Positions 7,601 to 14,206 of a stretch of DNA of 27,500 nucleotides are shown here, piece by piece; the stretch's first letter is position 1, and each line of letters opens with the position of its first letter. A program made the position numbers and the translations under genes. Under the pieces are notes generated by a model. That model made no database searches and had not been told where the DNA came from. It was given only the letters and a program-made list of their open reading frames with translations. The stretch spans positions 40,392 to 67,891 of the forward strand of contig BMAT01001967.1 in the NCBI GenBank assembly GCA_019649035.1. The letters are read 5' to 3'. Source of the stretch: Elysia marginata (Eukaryota; Mollusca; Gastropoda; Plakobranchidae).

Positions 7601-10414
7601 GCGACTCGGGCACCAGCCAGTCTTCGGAAAGCATCGACTGCCTGCCCTCTTGCAGCAAGCGCCTCCCGGAGCATCATCACCGCTCCTTGCCGCGGGATGC
7701 TCGCAGCATGGCTGTTGGTCGTACAGCTTCGGGCGGCATCGGCTCTGAACACGGTGGTCCTCCCCGCTCTGATGGGAGCAGCTCTCTCGGTTCTAAGTCT
7801 CTACAGCGCCCCCAACCTGGTTCCCGAGGTTTGCAACCGCAGCAGCAACTACTACTACAACAACAACTGCTGCAGCAACAGCAACAACTACAAGGACATC
7901 ATCAACAGCAGAGGCAGACTCAGGTCCCACAGTTTGTTCTTACCAAGGAGATTTACAGCGCTGCAAACGCCATCAAGTATATCTGTCACCAGTTGCAAAA
8001 CAGGGAGGATTATGATACGGTAAGTTTTGTTTGGCTCTAAGGAATAATCAGCAATGGCTGTTGTTTTGGGGGAGAACATTTGCTTATTCCTTATCGTGCT
8101 TCAGCATCGAGAAAAGATACAAAAAAGAAGGTTTGTAGCAGGCAGAAAATGTAAGTAATCTTTATTTACCAAAAAAGGTTTAATAAGTCTTGTTAGATAT
8201 TTAGCATATTTATGCAAAAAAGAGCATGGTTCAGACTAAGAAATGTGTATAAAGGAGTTCCTAAATACAAAAGTATTGTGGAACAGTTTGTTTGTCAACT
8301 AAATCTTAATAAGTAGGATTAATAATTGTTTTTAATGTAAAGCCCTTCAATTTCAAACAGTAATGAAGAAGAATCAATAATAGATCTATTCACATTATAC
8401 CTGTGATAGAAAGAACCTAAATATTTTCAACATCTTAAAAAAACACTCTTGAAACTAAGTTTAAGTATGGCCTCTAAACAACTGTCGACTTTTTTGCATA
8501 TTCAGGCTATCACAAGAAGAAATGTTTAGAAATTAATGATTAATTTTGGTAAAGCTAGATAAGGATCAAGTCCACAAAGTCAGTGATTTTTTTTACCAAC
8601 GAAGCCCTAGCATCGCCTGATATTACCTTCTCGTTAACAATACGCACTGACCAACTGTCATACGTATTTGTTTTATCTGTGGATCCCCATCGTATATGAT
8701 GCATCTGACCTAAATTTATCTGCAGTATATCCGCATCGTATGAAATAGATCTGACCTAAATCTATCTGCAGTATATCCGCATCGTATGAAATGGATCTGA
8801 CCTAAATCTATCTGCAGTGTATCCGCATCGTATGAAATGGATCTGACCTAAATCTATCTGCAGTATATCCGCATCGTATGAAGTGGATCTGACCTAAATC
8901 TATCTGTTGTACATCCGCATAGTATATAATGGATCTGACCTAAATCTGTCTGTGATACATCCGCATCGTATTACAGTGGATCTGACCTAAATCTATCTGT
9001 GGTACATCCGCATCGTATTACAGTGGATCTGACCTAAATCTATCTGTGGTACATCCGAATCGCATTACAATGGATCTGACCTAAATCTATCTGTGGTACA
9101 TGCGCATCGTATTATAATGGATCTGACCTAAGTCTATAAAACACAATCTATTTATACTTGCAGATTGCTCATTTCTTTGCGTGGCTCTATAGGAAAATAA
9201 TAATAATACTCAGCTTAAATAAAATGCTATTAAAATCACTTTTAATATACGATTTCGCACCATTAGATAGATTTAGGCCAGAACTATTGTAGTGAGATCG
9301 GTGTATCTGAAACGACTGTGTTAGTTATCAAATCATAGTTTTCTCAAGTTACAACGACGTAGGTTTTCTCAGCTAGTGACAAACTGAATCTCTTGCAGTC
9401 TACTTCCTTGCATCATATTGATATAGTGATAATATTCCATAAATTTTATACTGCAAGTCCTAAAACCCTTTTAAGATTGCGTGAGGAAAAAAACATATTA
9501 ATTTATTAGAAACTGTCTCAACATAAATGCAACCGGTTAAGATGAAGATAGAACTTTATTTGTTACGATCTGTTAACATTTGCATTCACATGTGTTATAA
9601 AACCTCAACTGTTTATATGAAGCTACTATCTTTGGTGTTTTGAATACAGAATACAGAATAACTTTATAAATCCTTGTGGAAATGACATTGACTGCTCATA
9701 GCATACATTGTAAAATAATAAAACAACATATTACAAGTAAATAGATATATACAAAAAAATAATAGGTAAATAGCCTAATAACAAATATTTTAATAAAATG
9801 TAAAAATTGCCTATTTTGTCATATAATGCATAAATTATGAATTATAAAATAATGCGTGTATTCTCACATATAAAGAAATAGGCTAAAATCACATGGCTAG
9901 TATTAATTAAAATTCCTATCTCAGAAATATTGTATAATATACAATATTAATTAAAATTCCTATCAAAGAAACAAAGTGGAATATAAGTAGTAAATATTTA
10001 GGGGGAAAATCAAATTCTTTTAAAATTTTCATTCAATAGTTTTATTGATCTTGGTATAAAAGAATTGTTGTACCGGTTGGTTTTGACCGCTGGCACACTG
10101 TATCTTCCGCTGCGTCCACTGAGTCGACTGTAGTACTTCTTAATGAGAGGGTGTGTTTTGTCTTTTAGTAAAGGTTTTTCGTCTAAATTTATAAACTTTG
10201 AGTGATACATTTTTATCTATCAACTAATGGATCTTTCTTTCAATAGGTTATTGATGACTGGAAGTATTTAGCGGCTGTTATCGATCGACTTCTGATGATC
10301 ATTTTTGTCCTGGTCTCTCTGAGCGGATCTCTGGGCGTCCTCATGAACGCACCATACATTCTGGAAACGGTGGACCAAGATGCTGTCATCGAAGCTTATT
10401 CCCCACCACCATGA
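885..10414 (+). CDS. Nicotinic acetylcholine receptor subunit (Cys-loop ligand-gated ion channel), 3' part of gene, six exons
   Basis: The join is 885-1054, 2225-2321, 3213-3355, 5363-5466, 7520-8019 and 10247-10414 (1182 nt, 393 residues plus TGA). All five introns are GT-AG and the reading frame closes at every junction. The visible product covers the M2-M3 linker (ILPPSKTIPLI), M3 (about residues 8-35), a cytoplasmic loop (36-338), the amphipathic MA helix (about 313-338) and M4 (about 345-369). The C-terminus is short and presumably extracellular. Diagnostic family motifs are MPKW after M3, LPKYLLMERP, and DWKYLAAVIDR at the M4 entry; GVLMNAP near the end recalls alpha7-type subunits. Such subunits assemble as pentameric acetylcholine-gated cation channels in the plasma membrane. 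The loop is much longer than in alpha7-like subunits and contains PPPPPP and Gln/Leu-rich runs. The 5' exons (signal peptide, ligand-binding domain with Cys-loop, M1, M2) lie outside the window, so an alpha or non-alpha assignment (vicinal cysteines in loop C) cannot be made. Confidence 0.9.
1055..2224. other. nAChR intron 1 (1170 bp)
   Basis: It is bounded by GTACGA and a CCTTACAG acceptor. It is AT-rich and contains the SINE copy at 1175-1294. No other coding signal was seen; the 87-residue plus-strand frame at 1856-2119 matches no recognised family. Confidence 0.85.
1175..1294 (-). repeat. tRNA-derived SINE-like repeat, copy 1
   Basis: It shares an extended alignment with 23725-23840: both carry a B-box-like TCGAAC block, CTGTAACTTCG or CAGTAACTTCG, a GCCTTGCC or GCATTGCC block, AAACATAGCT or AAACGTAGCT, and CGCCACTACGCTCC or CGCCAATACGCTCC. 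On the minus strand the order is A-box-like then AGTTCGAGTC (B-box-like), as in a Pol III tRNA-type promoter. It is inserted in nAChR intron 1. Confidence 0.65.
2225..2321 (+). CDS. nAChR exon 2, proximal cytoplasmic loop
   Basis: It is preceded by CCTTACAG. The first base completes the split Lys codon, followed by 32 codons beginning LPKYLLMERPDHETRWQQKS and ending in a Pro-rich CTPPPSYPNTPM. The donor ATG|GTAAGA is in phase 0. LPKYLLMERP matches the conserved post-M3 segment of nAChR subunits. At 97 nt, skipping this exon alone would shift the frame, but exons 2 and 3 together total 240 nt, so skipping both would keep it. Confidence 0.92.
2322..3212. other. nAChR intron 2 (891 bp)
   Basis: It is bounded by GTAAGA and TGTACAG. 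It is AT-rich, with a short G run near 2357. No repeat or coding signal was recognised. Confidence 0.85.
3213..3355 (+). CDS. nAChR exon 3, Ala-rich loop segment
   Basis: The acceptor is AATGTACAG. It encodes 47 codons plus two bases (AG) that form Ser with the C at 5363. The product starts VPRANLAAQAAVALSAVSTV and continues SAAVTADIV before turning basic and hydrophilic (RQRKPKSSSHGTPKTTEP). The donor is AAG|GTAAAT. The first half is an Ala/Val-rich, uncharged run of about 20 residues, unusual for the middle of a cytoplasmic loop. The exon is GC-richer than its flanking introns. There is no direct homology signature, but both splice sites and frame continuity with exons 2 and 4 support it. 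Confidence 0.8.
3356..5362. other. nAChR intron 3 (2007 bp)
   Basis: It is bounded by GTAAAT and TTGCTTTCAG. It contains the AAT microsatellite at 4538-4610. Short reading frames at 3668-3871, 3796-3993 and 4752-4934 match no recognised family and look like chance. Confidence 0.8.
4538..4610. repeat. (AAT)n trinucleotide microsatellite
   Basis: About 24 AAT units with a single AAC interruption near 4565, within nAChR intron 3. Confidence 0.95.
5363..5466 (+). CDS. nAChR exon 4, Ser/Thr-rich loop segment
   Basis: The acceptor is TTGCTTTCAG. The first base completes Ser (AG|C), then 34 codons KETMRVQDLRHKFSKAHSPG and VTMSSSTSGSHISD, plus one base G that forms Glu with AA at 7520. The donor is GATG|GTAAGTTG, a strong 5' splice site. 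The segment is hydrophilic with many Ser, Thr and basic residues, plausible for phosphorylation, though no specific site can be assigned. The last 16 nt and the donor form the first unit of the 39-bp tandem array that follows. Confidence 0.8.
5451..5875 (+). repeat. 39-bp tandem array seeded on the exon 4 / intron 4 splice junction
   Basis: Units begin AGTCATATGTATGATGGTAA and continue GTTGTTCCTTGAGTAACCT. Regular unit starts are at 5641, 5680, 5719, 5758, 5797 and 5836, exactly 39 bp apart. Earlier diverged starts are 5451, 5490, 5555 and 5594. The 5451 unit includes the end of exon 4 and the true donor at 5467. Decoy GATG|GT donors recur at 5657, 5696, 5813 and 5852; the first three continue GTAAG, the last GTAAA. 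Because 39 is divisible by three, both strands carry open frames with a 13-residue repeat, which are by-products. Decayed units trail on to about 6330. Confidence 0.88.
5876..6330. repeat. Decayed extension of the 39-bp array
   Basis: Fragments of the same unit recur with drift: AGTCATGTGACAGATAGTACG (near 5979), AGTCATGTTTCGTATGTTAAAC (near 6097), AGAGTCATATGACTAATGGT (near 6132), and GTCAGAGTCTGATGG (near 6290). Spacing is irregular, which suggests older and more diverged copies than the core array. Confidence 0.55.
6786..6850 (+). repeat. Possible degraded tRNA-derived SINE head
   Basis: An A-box-like stretch (TGGATTAGTAGGG near 6794) is followed about 40 bp later by a B-box-like CTGGGTTTGATCC (near 6831). 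The spacing suits a tRNA-type Pol III promoter. The sequence does not look like a functional tRNA gene (no clear cloverleaf), so a SINE relic is more likely. Confidence 0.4.
7376..7507 (+). repeat. 44-bp tandem triplication abutting the exon 5 acceptor
   Basis: Three units begin at 7376, 7420 and 7464 with A(A/G)TTTACCATA(C/T)TTT, each 44 bp, and each ends in a pyrimidine-rich stretch (ACCTTTCTTTACTC, ACTTTTCTTCACCC, GCCTTCCTGTACGG). The last unit runs straight into TTTGTTCCACAG at 7508-7519, the exon 5 acceptor. The polypyrimidine and branch region has therefore been tandemly copied. Confidence 0.85.
7520..8019 (+). CDS. nAChR exon 5, distal loop with poly-Pro and Gln/Leu-rich tracts and MA helix
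   Basis: The acceptor is GTTCCACAG. Bases AA complete Glu, followed by 166 codons; the donor is ACG|GTAAGT at 8020, phase 0. Numbered in the visible 393-residue product, the features are a PPPPPP run (182-187), a His/Arg patch (EHHHRSLPRDAR, 222-233), a Gly/Ser-rich stretch (237-265) and a Gln/Leu-rich run (277-306). The MA amphipathic helix follows, from TKEIYSAANAIKYICHQLQN to YDT (313-338). The MA segment aligns with the pre-M4 helix of nAChR subunits and leads into VIDDWKY in the next exon. At 500 nt this is the largest exon here and is GC-rich relative to the introns. Confidence 0.93.
8675..9140. repeat. 46/47-bp minisatellite with two sequence classes
   Basis: ATCTGACC recurs at 8703, 8749, 8795, 8841, 8887 and 8933 (46-bp steps), then 8980, 9027, 9074 and 9121 (47-bp steps). 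Early units carry CTGCAGTATATCCGCATCG followed by TATGAAAT. Later units carry CTGTGGTACATCCGCATCG followed by TATTACAGT. The shared core is GGATCTGACCTAAATCTATC. There are about ten units, in nAChR intron 5. Confidence 0.95.
9261..9284 (-). repeat. Inverted partial unit of the 46/47-bp minisatellite
   Basis: CATTAGATAGATTTAGGCCAGAAC reads on the minus strand as GGCCTAAATCTATCTAATG, which matches the array core GACCTAAATCTATCTGTGG with few mismatches. It lies about 120 bp beyond the array end in opposite orientation. Confidence 0.55.
9642..10215 (-). mobile_element. 5'-truncated non-LTR retrotransposon (CR1/L2/Rex1-like) 3' end
   Basis: On the minus strand, 10210-10010 encodes a reverse-transcriptase C-terminal segment (HPLIKKYYSRLSGRSGRYSV, then PAVKTNRYNNSFIPRSIKLLN) ending at a stop. 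This motif order (HPL, GRS/GKRY, KTNRYKNSFxP, IKLLN) is typical of the C-terminus of CR1/L2/Rex1-type LINE proteins. It is followed by a 3' UTR with GGATTTATAAAGTTATTCTG and a short ATTCTGT tandem tail at 9642-9660, the usual LINE 3' signature. Only the tail end was inserted, which is typical 5' truncation. The truncated end lies about 30 bp from nAChR exon 6. Confidence 0.75.
10247..10414 (+). CDS. nAChR terminal coding exon, M4 and C-terminus
   Basis: The acceptor is TTTCAATAG. It encodes 55 residues: VIDDWKYLAAVIDRLLMIIF, then VLVSLSGSLGVLMNAP, then YILETVDQDAVIEAYSPPP, and stop TGA at 10412-10414. DWKYLAAVIDR followed by a hydrophobic helix is the canonical M4 of nAChR subunits, and GVLMNAP resembles alpha7-type M4 ends (GILMSAP). 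The stop is followed in frame by TGA and TAA. Confidence 0.95.
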   Translation, partial: VIDDWKYLAAVIDRLLMIIFVLVSLSGSLGVLMNAPYILETVDQDAVIEAYSPPP

Positions 10415-10560
10415 TGATAACAATGATAATGATGATGGTGATGATAATAACAGGCATAATCATGAATACGTTGATGATAATAATGTGGAGTAGGAAAAGG
10501 AGGATGATGGTTATCACGATGATGATGATGATGGTGATGAGAATGATAACGATGACGATT
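10405..10560. repeat. Interrupted GAT/GATAAT microsatellite at the stop codon and start of the 3' UTR
   Basis: Imperfect GAT, AAT and GGT triplets run from the CCACCACCATGATGATAA around the stop through GATGATGATGATGGTGATG near 10520. The nAChR stop codon lies inside its left edge. Confidence 0.8.
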
Positions 10561-13200
10561 GGAATACATGTATGATACTAATGAAAAGATGTGATGATAA
10601 AATTATGATAGGGATAATTTAGTTGTAATGGTGATGTGAAGAAAAGGTGGGGGACGGTGAGGGCAAGTGGGCAGGAGAGATTTGGGAGACAAACAGTATA
10701 AGGGAAATTATATTTGTAGAGGGATAGTTGTCGGGGCGGAAACAAGAGAATCATACAGAGACGTTGATCAACAGAAAAAAAAACAGTAGAAAGGATGCTG
10801 CTGCTGTAAGAACAATGAAAATGATGAAATTGAGACATAAGACGTACTTAAATAAAGAGTTCAAAGCTAAAGAGCTGAACCAGAGGAAAAAAACAAACGA
10901 TAACATCATATTGAAAAAGAACGATAACCTTAGAAAAAGGATAGAGTATGGAAAGTAAAAATGTTAGCTGCCAAAGGAATAACTGAGGTCTTTTACGCGA
11001 TCGAAAAACTTAGAAAAGTACAGGCAGTCCATAGCAGATATCTATTTATTTATAACGGTTTTTTTTTGTCTGTACCAAAACAGAACATTATTTCATGGGT
11101 ATAGAATTTGTTAGTTCTCGTGACTTTTGACACTATTTAATTCAAATTTGCATTTATTTTCGGACTCAATTCATTATGGTGTTAGAATAAGTGCTAATTT
11201 TTTTAAATGTCATACTTTATAAGTACAATATGTTAGAAATTTAAAAGCCATAAACTGACACTAATTTTTACATTTTTAGCATGTTATTACCAAAGCGAAA
11301 AATTTAATTGACTTCACGAGTTTTGAAAACAAAAGTTGACATATTTTATCGTACATACAACGTATATTCGTAAAGGTGTGCTATCCGGAAATATCGACAA
11401 CCCTGCTAATTTTTATTAAAACTTCAACGTTACCAAATTAACCTTTTCAAGCCAGAAGACTTTTTTTGAAACAATTATAAAAATGTTTGGTGCAGAGAGC
11501 GGAACACAGACAAAACCACTGAGTGCGACTGCATTTTAACAGTACTCACTTGTTAACATATTAACTTTTAATACCTGTCTTTGATAACAAATTGCGCTTC
11601 AAATCTTATTCATACTTCATTTGAAAGCTTTCTAAAAGCTCATATTAGGTAGACCATTAGGTTCAACCATGTTTAACTTTTCGCAAGGACTTTTCTCTGT
11701 TGACTGCTGTGGGCCAGACCGAAAACGTAGAACTAAATGAAAAATGGTTACTGTCCTTTTCCGTCATTTACAGACCATGACAATACGGCTGCTTTAGCTA
11801 TAGCACTATCTACCAATCAACAAATTTAAGGCACTACCTAGAGCCAATTACCCATTATACAAGACTGCGAATTGAAGAAAGTATGGCAACTGTAGCATGA
11901 GCTACAGTTAGGAATATCGAATCCCAACGGTCTCAATCAGTCATAGGCCCCGCAAATATTTCAACTTAACAATATTATAACATTTTTAAGAATCCTTAGA
12001 GTTATAATGATAGTTTCATACGTTCCTACAAGCCCATCCACCACTATAAGCACCTATCCAGCTTATATGTGTATTATCAGGGACACAAACCCTACATTAC
12101 CTTCATGTATGTATTAAACAGTTCTGTTGGCCACTGGTTACCACAAATTTTCTTCACACAACGCAAATGCAAGCAACATACGGTCTTAAGTGGTTGGGGA
12201 AAAAACACTCAATTAAAAAGAAAAGCAACGGCAGTCTGCAAGCATCTTATTTCATGATAATGAAACAATCTAATCATTTAAACAGATTTTACCTTTACGC
12301 GGATGGATTTTTATGTAAGGCCTTGTGAGATTGTGGGTGAAATGAGAGTACTTTTAAGGGTTGCTTTTTTTAGTTGTCTCTCTGTTACAACATACTATTT
12401 CTTCATTAGCTAGTTTTCTATAATAGGTCGTACTTTTACAAAGTTTAATATTAGTTTCGTTTATTTCCCCAATCACGCCATCTATACATATCTCATTTTC
12501 AATACATCGCCTTTGTACCATTAACTTTTATGACATGATAAAATAATGTAATACAGTCATTAACTTTATGATTTTATTTGTGCGTGTTTGATCTACATCT
12601 AGATTTCTTTTTAACTTTTTTGTATTTCCGTAATTAAGAGATCTCTTGTTGATATGTTTTAATAGCAAAGTGTGAAAAAAACCAATACGTTACTTTATTT
12701 CACATAACCTACCCATGCCAATGCTAATAATACTGATGTTCAATCAGATAATTTTTTTCATAAAAGTACTACACCAATTGATCTTGATTGCAATTCTTAT
12801 GACTTTGAAATTTGAAATACATGATGTACTATACTGTTTCATATAAGAATGTTCTTGCATTGGTCATCAAATATATGTATATTTTTAACATCAACAGATA
12901 AAATAAACTGATATTAGAGAATTAATCCTCGATGTTTGTATACATCTATTTCATCGTTGTCTTAGCATTTATTTTGAGAAAGATTATCGAAAAGTCTGAT
13001 CGGTATTCACGTTAGATTGTTAGGCATGAGATTAGAAAAAAAGATGGATGCGTCTTCAAAGGTATGCGTTACCATGAAAATTCGATTGCTAAACACTGCT
13101 AGGTTTAGTTTAACCGATGAAACTATAAAATCAAAGAAAGCTTCTTTATCTCTCAGTCTCTAAAAGGATACCAACCAAAGTTTTCTCTCTCTGTACTCAC
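10415..13200. other. nAChR 3' UTR and intergenic sequence, no further gene recognised
   Basis: The first few hundred bases are purine-rich (GATGAT, then AAAGA-type) and probably belong to the 3' UTR. The frame at 10728-10958 is Lys/Asn-rich low complexity, and its antisense at 10578-10838 is a shadow. After about 10960 the sequence is AT-rich with no recognised gene, tRNA or mobile element. A small perfect hairpin (9-bp arms, 4-nt loop) lies at 11888-11909. Confidence 0.6.
10851..10856 (+). terminator. Candidate polyadenylation signal AATAAA for the nAChR gene
   Basis: AATAAA occurs about 440 bp after the stop codon, in the right orientation. AATAAA is frequent in AT-rich DNA, so the assignment is weak, and other copies occur further on. 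Confidence 0.3.
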
Positions 13201-13202
13201 GC

Positions 13203-13220
13203 ATCTATCTATCTATCTGC

Positions 13221-13255
<35 letters not shown>
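13203..13255. repeat. (TCTA)n/(TCTG)n tetranucleotide microsatellite
   Basis: ATCTATCTATCTGCCTGTCT passes into GTCT repeats and back to ATCT. It is a compound TCTA/TCTG microsatellite just left of the fold-back element. Confidence 0.95.
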
Positions 13256-13312
13256 ATAAGGTATTTGTGCATTAACACAATAATAAAGTGCTCAACATTA
13301 TTGGAGCATCTT

Positions 13313-13529
13313 ATTAATTTTAGATCTACCTTCCTATGTCATGAGCCTAAACACAGTGTTTTTTGGATGTCAACCACCTAAAGGAAATCTTCACCTTCTT
13401 TGTACACAAGAAACGTCACCTCCTGTGCAACTTTCCGGCACTTCCCGAATGATATCTACTGAGGAGTTGAGACATCCACGAAACACTGTGTTTAGGCTCA
13501 TGACATAGGAAGGTAGATCTCAAATTAAT
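13313..13529. mobile_element. Fold-back / MITE-like element with long terminal inverted repeats
   Basis: The 40 bp at 13322-13361 (starts AGATCTACCTTCCTATGTCA) are the perfect reverse complement of 13481-13520 (ends ATAGGAAGGTAGATCT). Pairing continues outward with one mismatch (ATTAATTTT against CAAATTAAT, 13313-13321 and 13521-13529) and inward with mismatches (GGATGTC against GACATCC). About 120 bp of unpaired centre contains no reading frame of note. Length, perfect arms and lack of coding suit a non-autonomous DNA (fold-back or MITE) element. No clear target-site duplication could be fixed because the flanks are themselves part of the palindrome and AT-rich. Confidence 0.72.
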
Positions 13530-13576
13530 ATCTATCAATCTATCTATCTATCTATCTATCTATATATCTATCTATC
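13529..13576. repeat. (TCTA)n microsatellite
   Basis: ATCTATCAATCTATCTATC and following TCTA units, with a TATA interruption, lie directly right of the fold-back element. A short related run recurs at 14298-14323. Confidence 0.92.
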
Positions 13577-13747
13577 CAAATTACAGATTTTAGGGTAAAA
13601 TAACATAATTCGTAGAGTCCTGTCCTTGAGGAGCGTAATAATTGTTATGTTTACCTAAATTTTGAGCCTTACCATGAATTATAAGATTCGGACAGCTATG
13701 CACTCATCAGATGGCTGACCGATTTTTGTTGGCTGGCTGGTCTCTGT

Positions 13748-14206
13748 TTACCAGCATGGTCGACTGGAGTATGTTCTCAAACCAGAACTATCCTTTGCGA
13801 GCACAATGCGAAAAAATCTTCGTAGGCACAACGAACAAGTCTTTTCCCCTGGCATATACGGTCTAGCTTTTTTAGTATCTGCCATTCCAATTTGTCTTCT
13901 TTGTTTTGGATTTTACGGCCCAAATATTTTTACCAAAACTGGTAGGAGTTTTTTTATTTTCAAGTTGAAAGGATGACTTGTGCGATTATACCTGGTCTTA
14001 AAAAAGTTTCCTATGAGTCCTACATGATAATTGTTTGCTTTTGTCCCTGTTACAATTGCCTTACAGACGATGCATTTAGCGAGGCAATGTCCTTTCAGGG
14101 GGCAGTTTTCTTGTTGTCGGCAGTTGTACGTTGTTTCTGTAAGTGCCTTTTCATTACAGTGCCGTTGGACATTGCCTATGAGGCCACAGTAACGGAGGAA
14201 TGGCAA
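13748..14206 (-). pseudogene. Penelope-like element relic: C-terminal GIY-YIG endonuclease region
   Basis: The minus strand encodes CRQQENCPLKGHCLAKCIVC and then KAIVTGTKANNYHVGLIGNF and FKTRYNRTSHPF. After one in-frame stop (13913-13915) the same frame gives KARPYMPGEKTCSLCL and ends at a stop at 13748. This order matches the endonuclease end of Penelope-like elements: Cys-rich CxxxxxCPLxGxC, (V/I)VYxAxV, YxGLxxxxFKxRYNxH, then ARPYxPGxKxCxLCL. The first catalytic tyrosine position reads Cys (IVCKA) and the conserved His after RYN is displaced, so it is dead. The reverse transcriptase domain expected upstream (above 14206) could not be recognised. It is a fossil insertion, not a host gene. 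Confidence 0.72.

Larger units (their letters stand above)
8020..10246. other. nAChR intron 5 (2227 bp)
   Basis: It is bounded by GTAAGT and TTTCAATAG. It contains the 46/47-bp minisatellite (8675-9140), an inverted partial unit of it (9261-9284) and an antisense LINE 3' end (about 9642-10215). The remaining sequence is AT-rich without recognised features. Confidence 0.88.

Noticed and set aside
11888..11909. Perfect 9-bp-arm hairpin AACTGTAGC-ATGA-GCTACAGTT
   Set aside because: Too short and isolated to assign a function; such hairpins are expected by chance in a window of this size.
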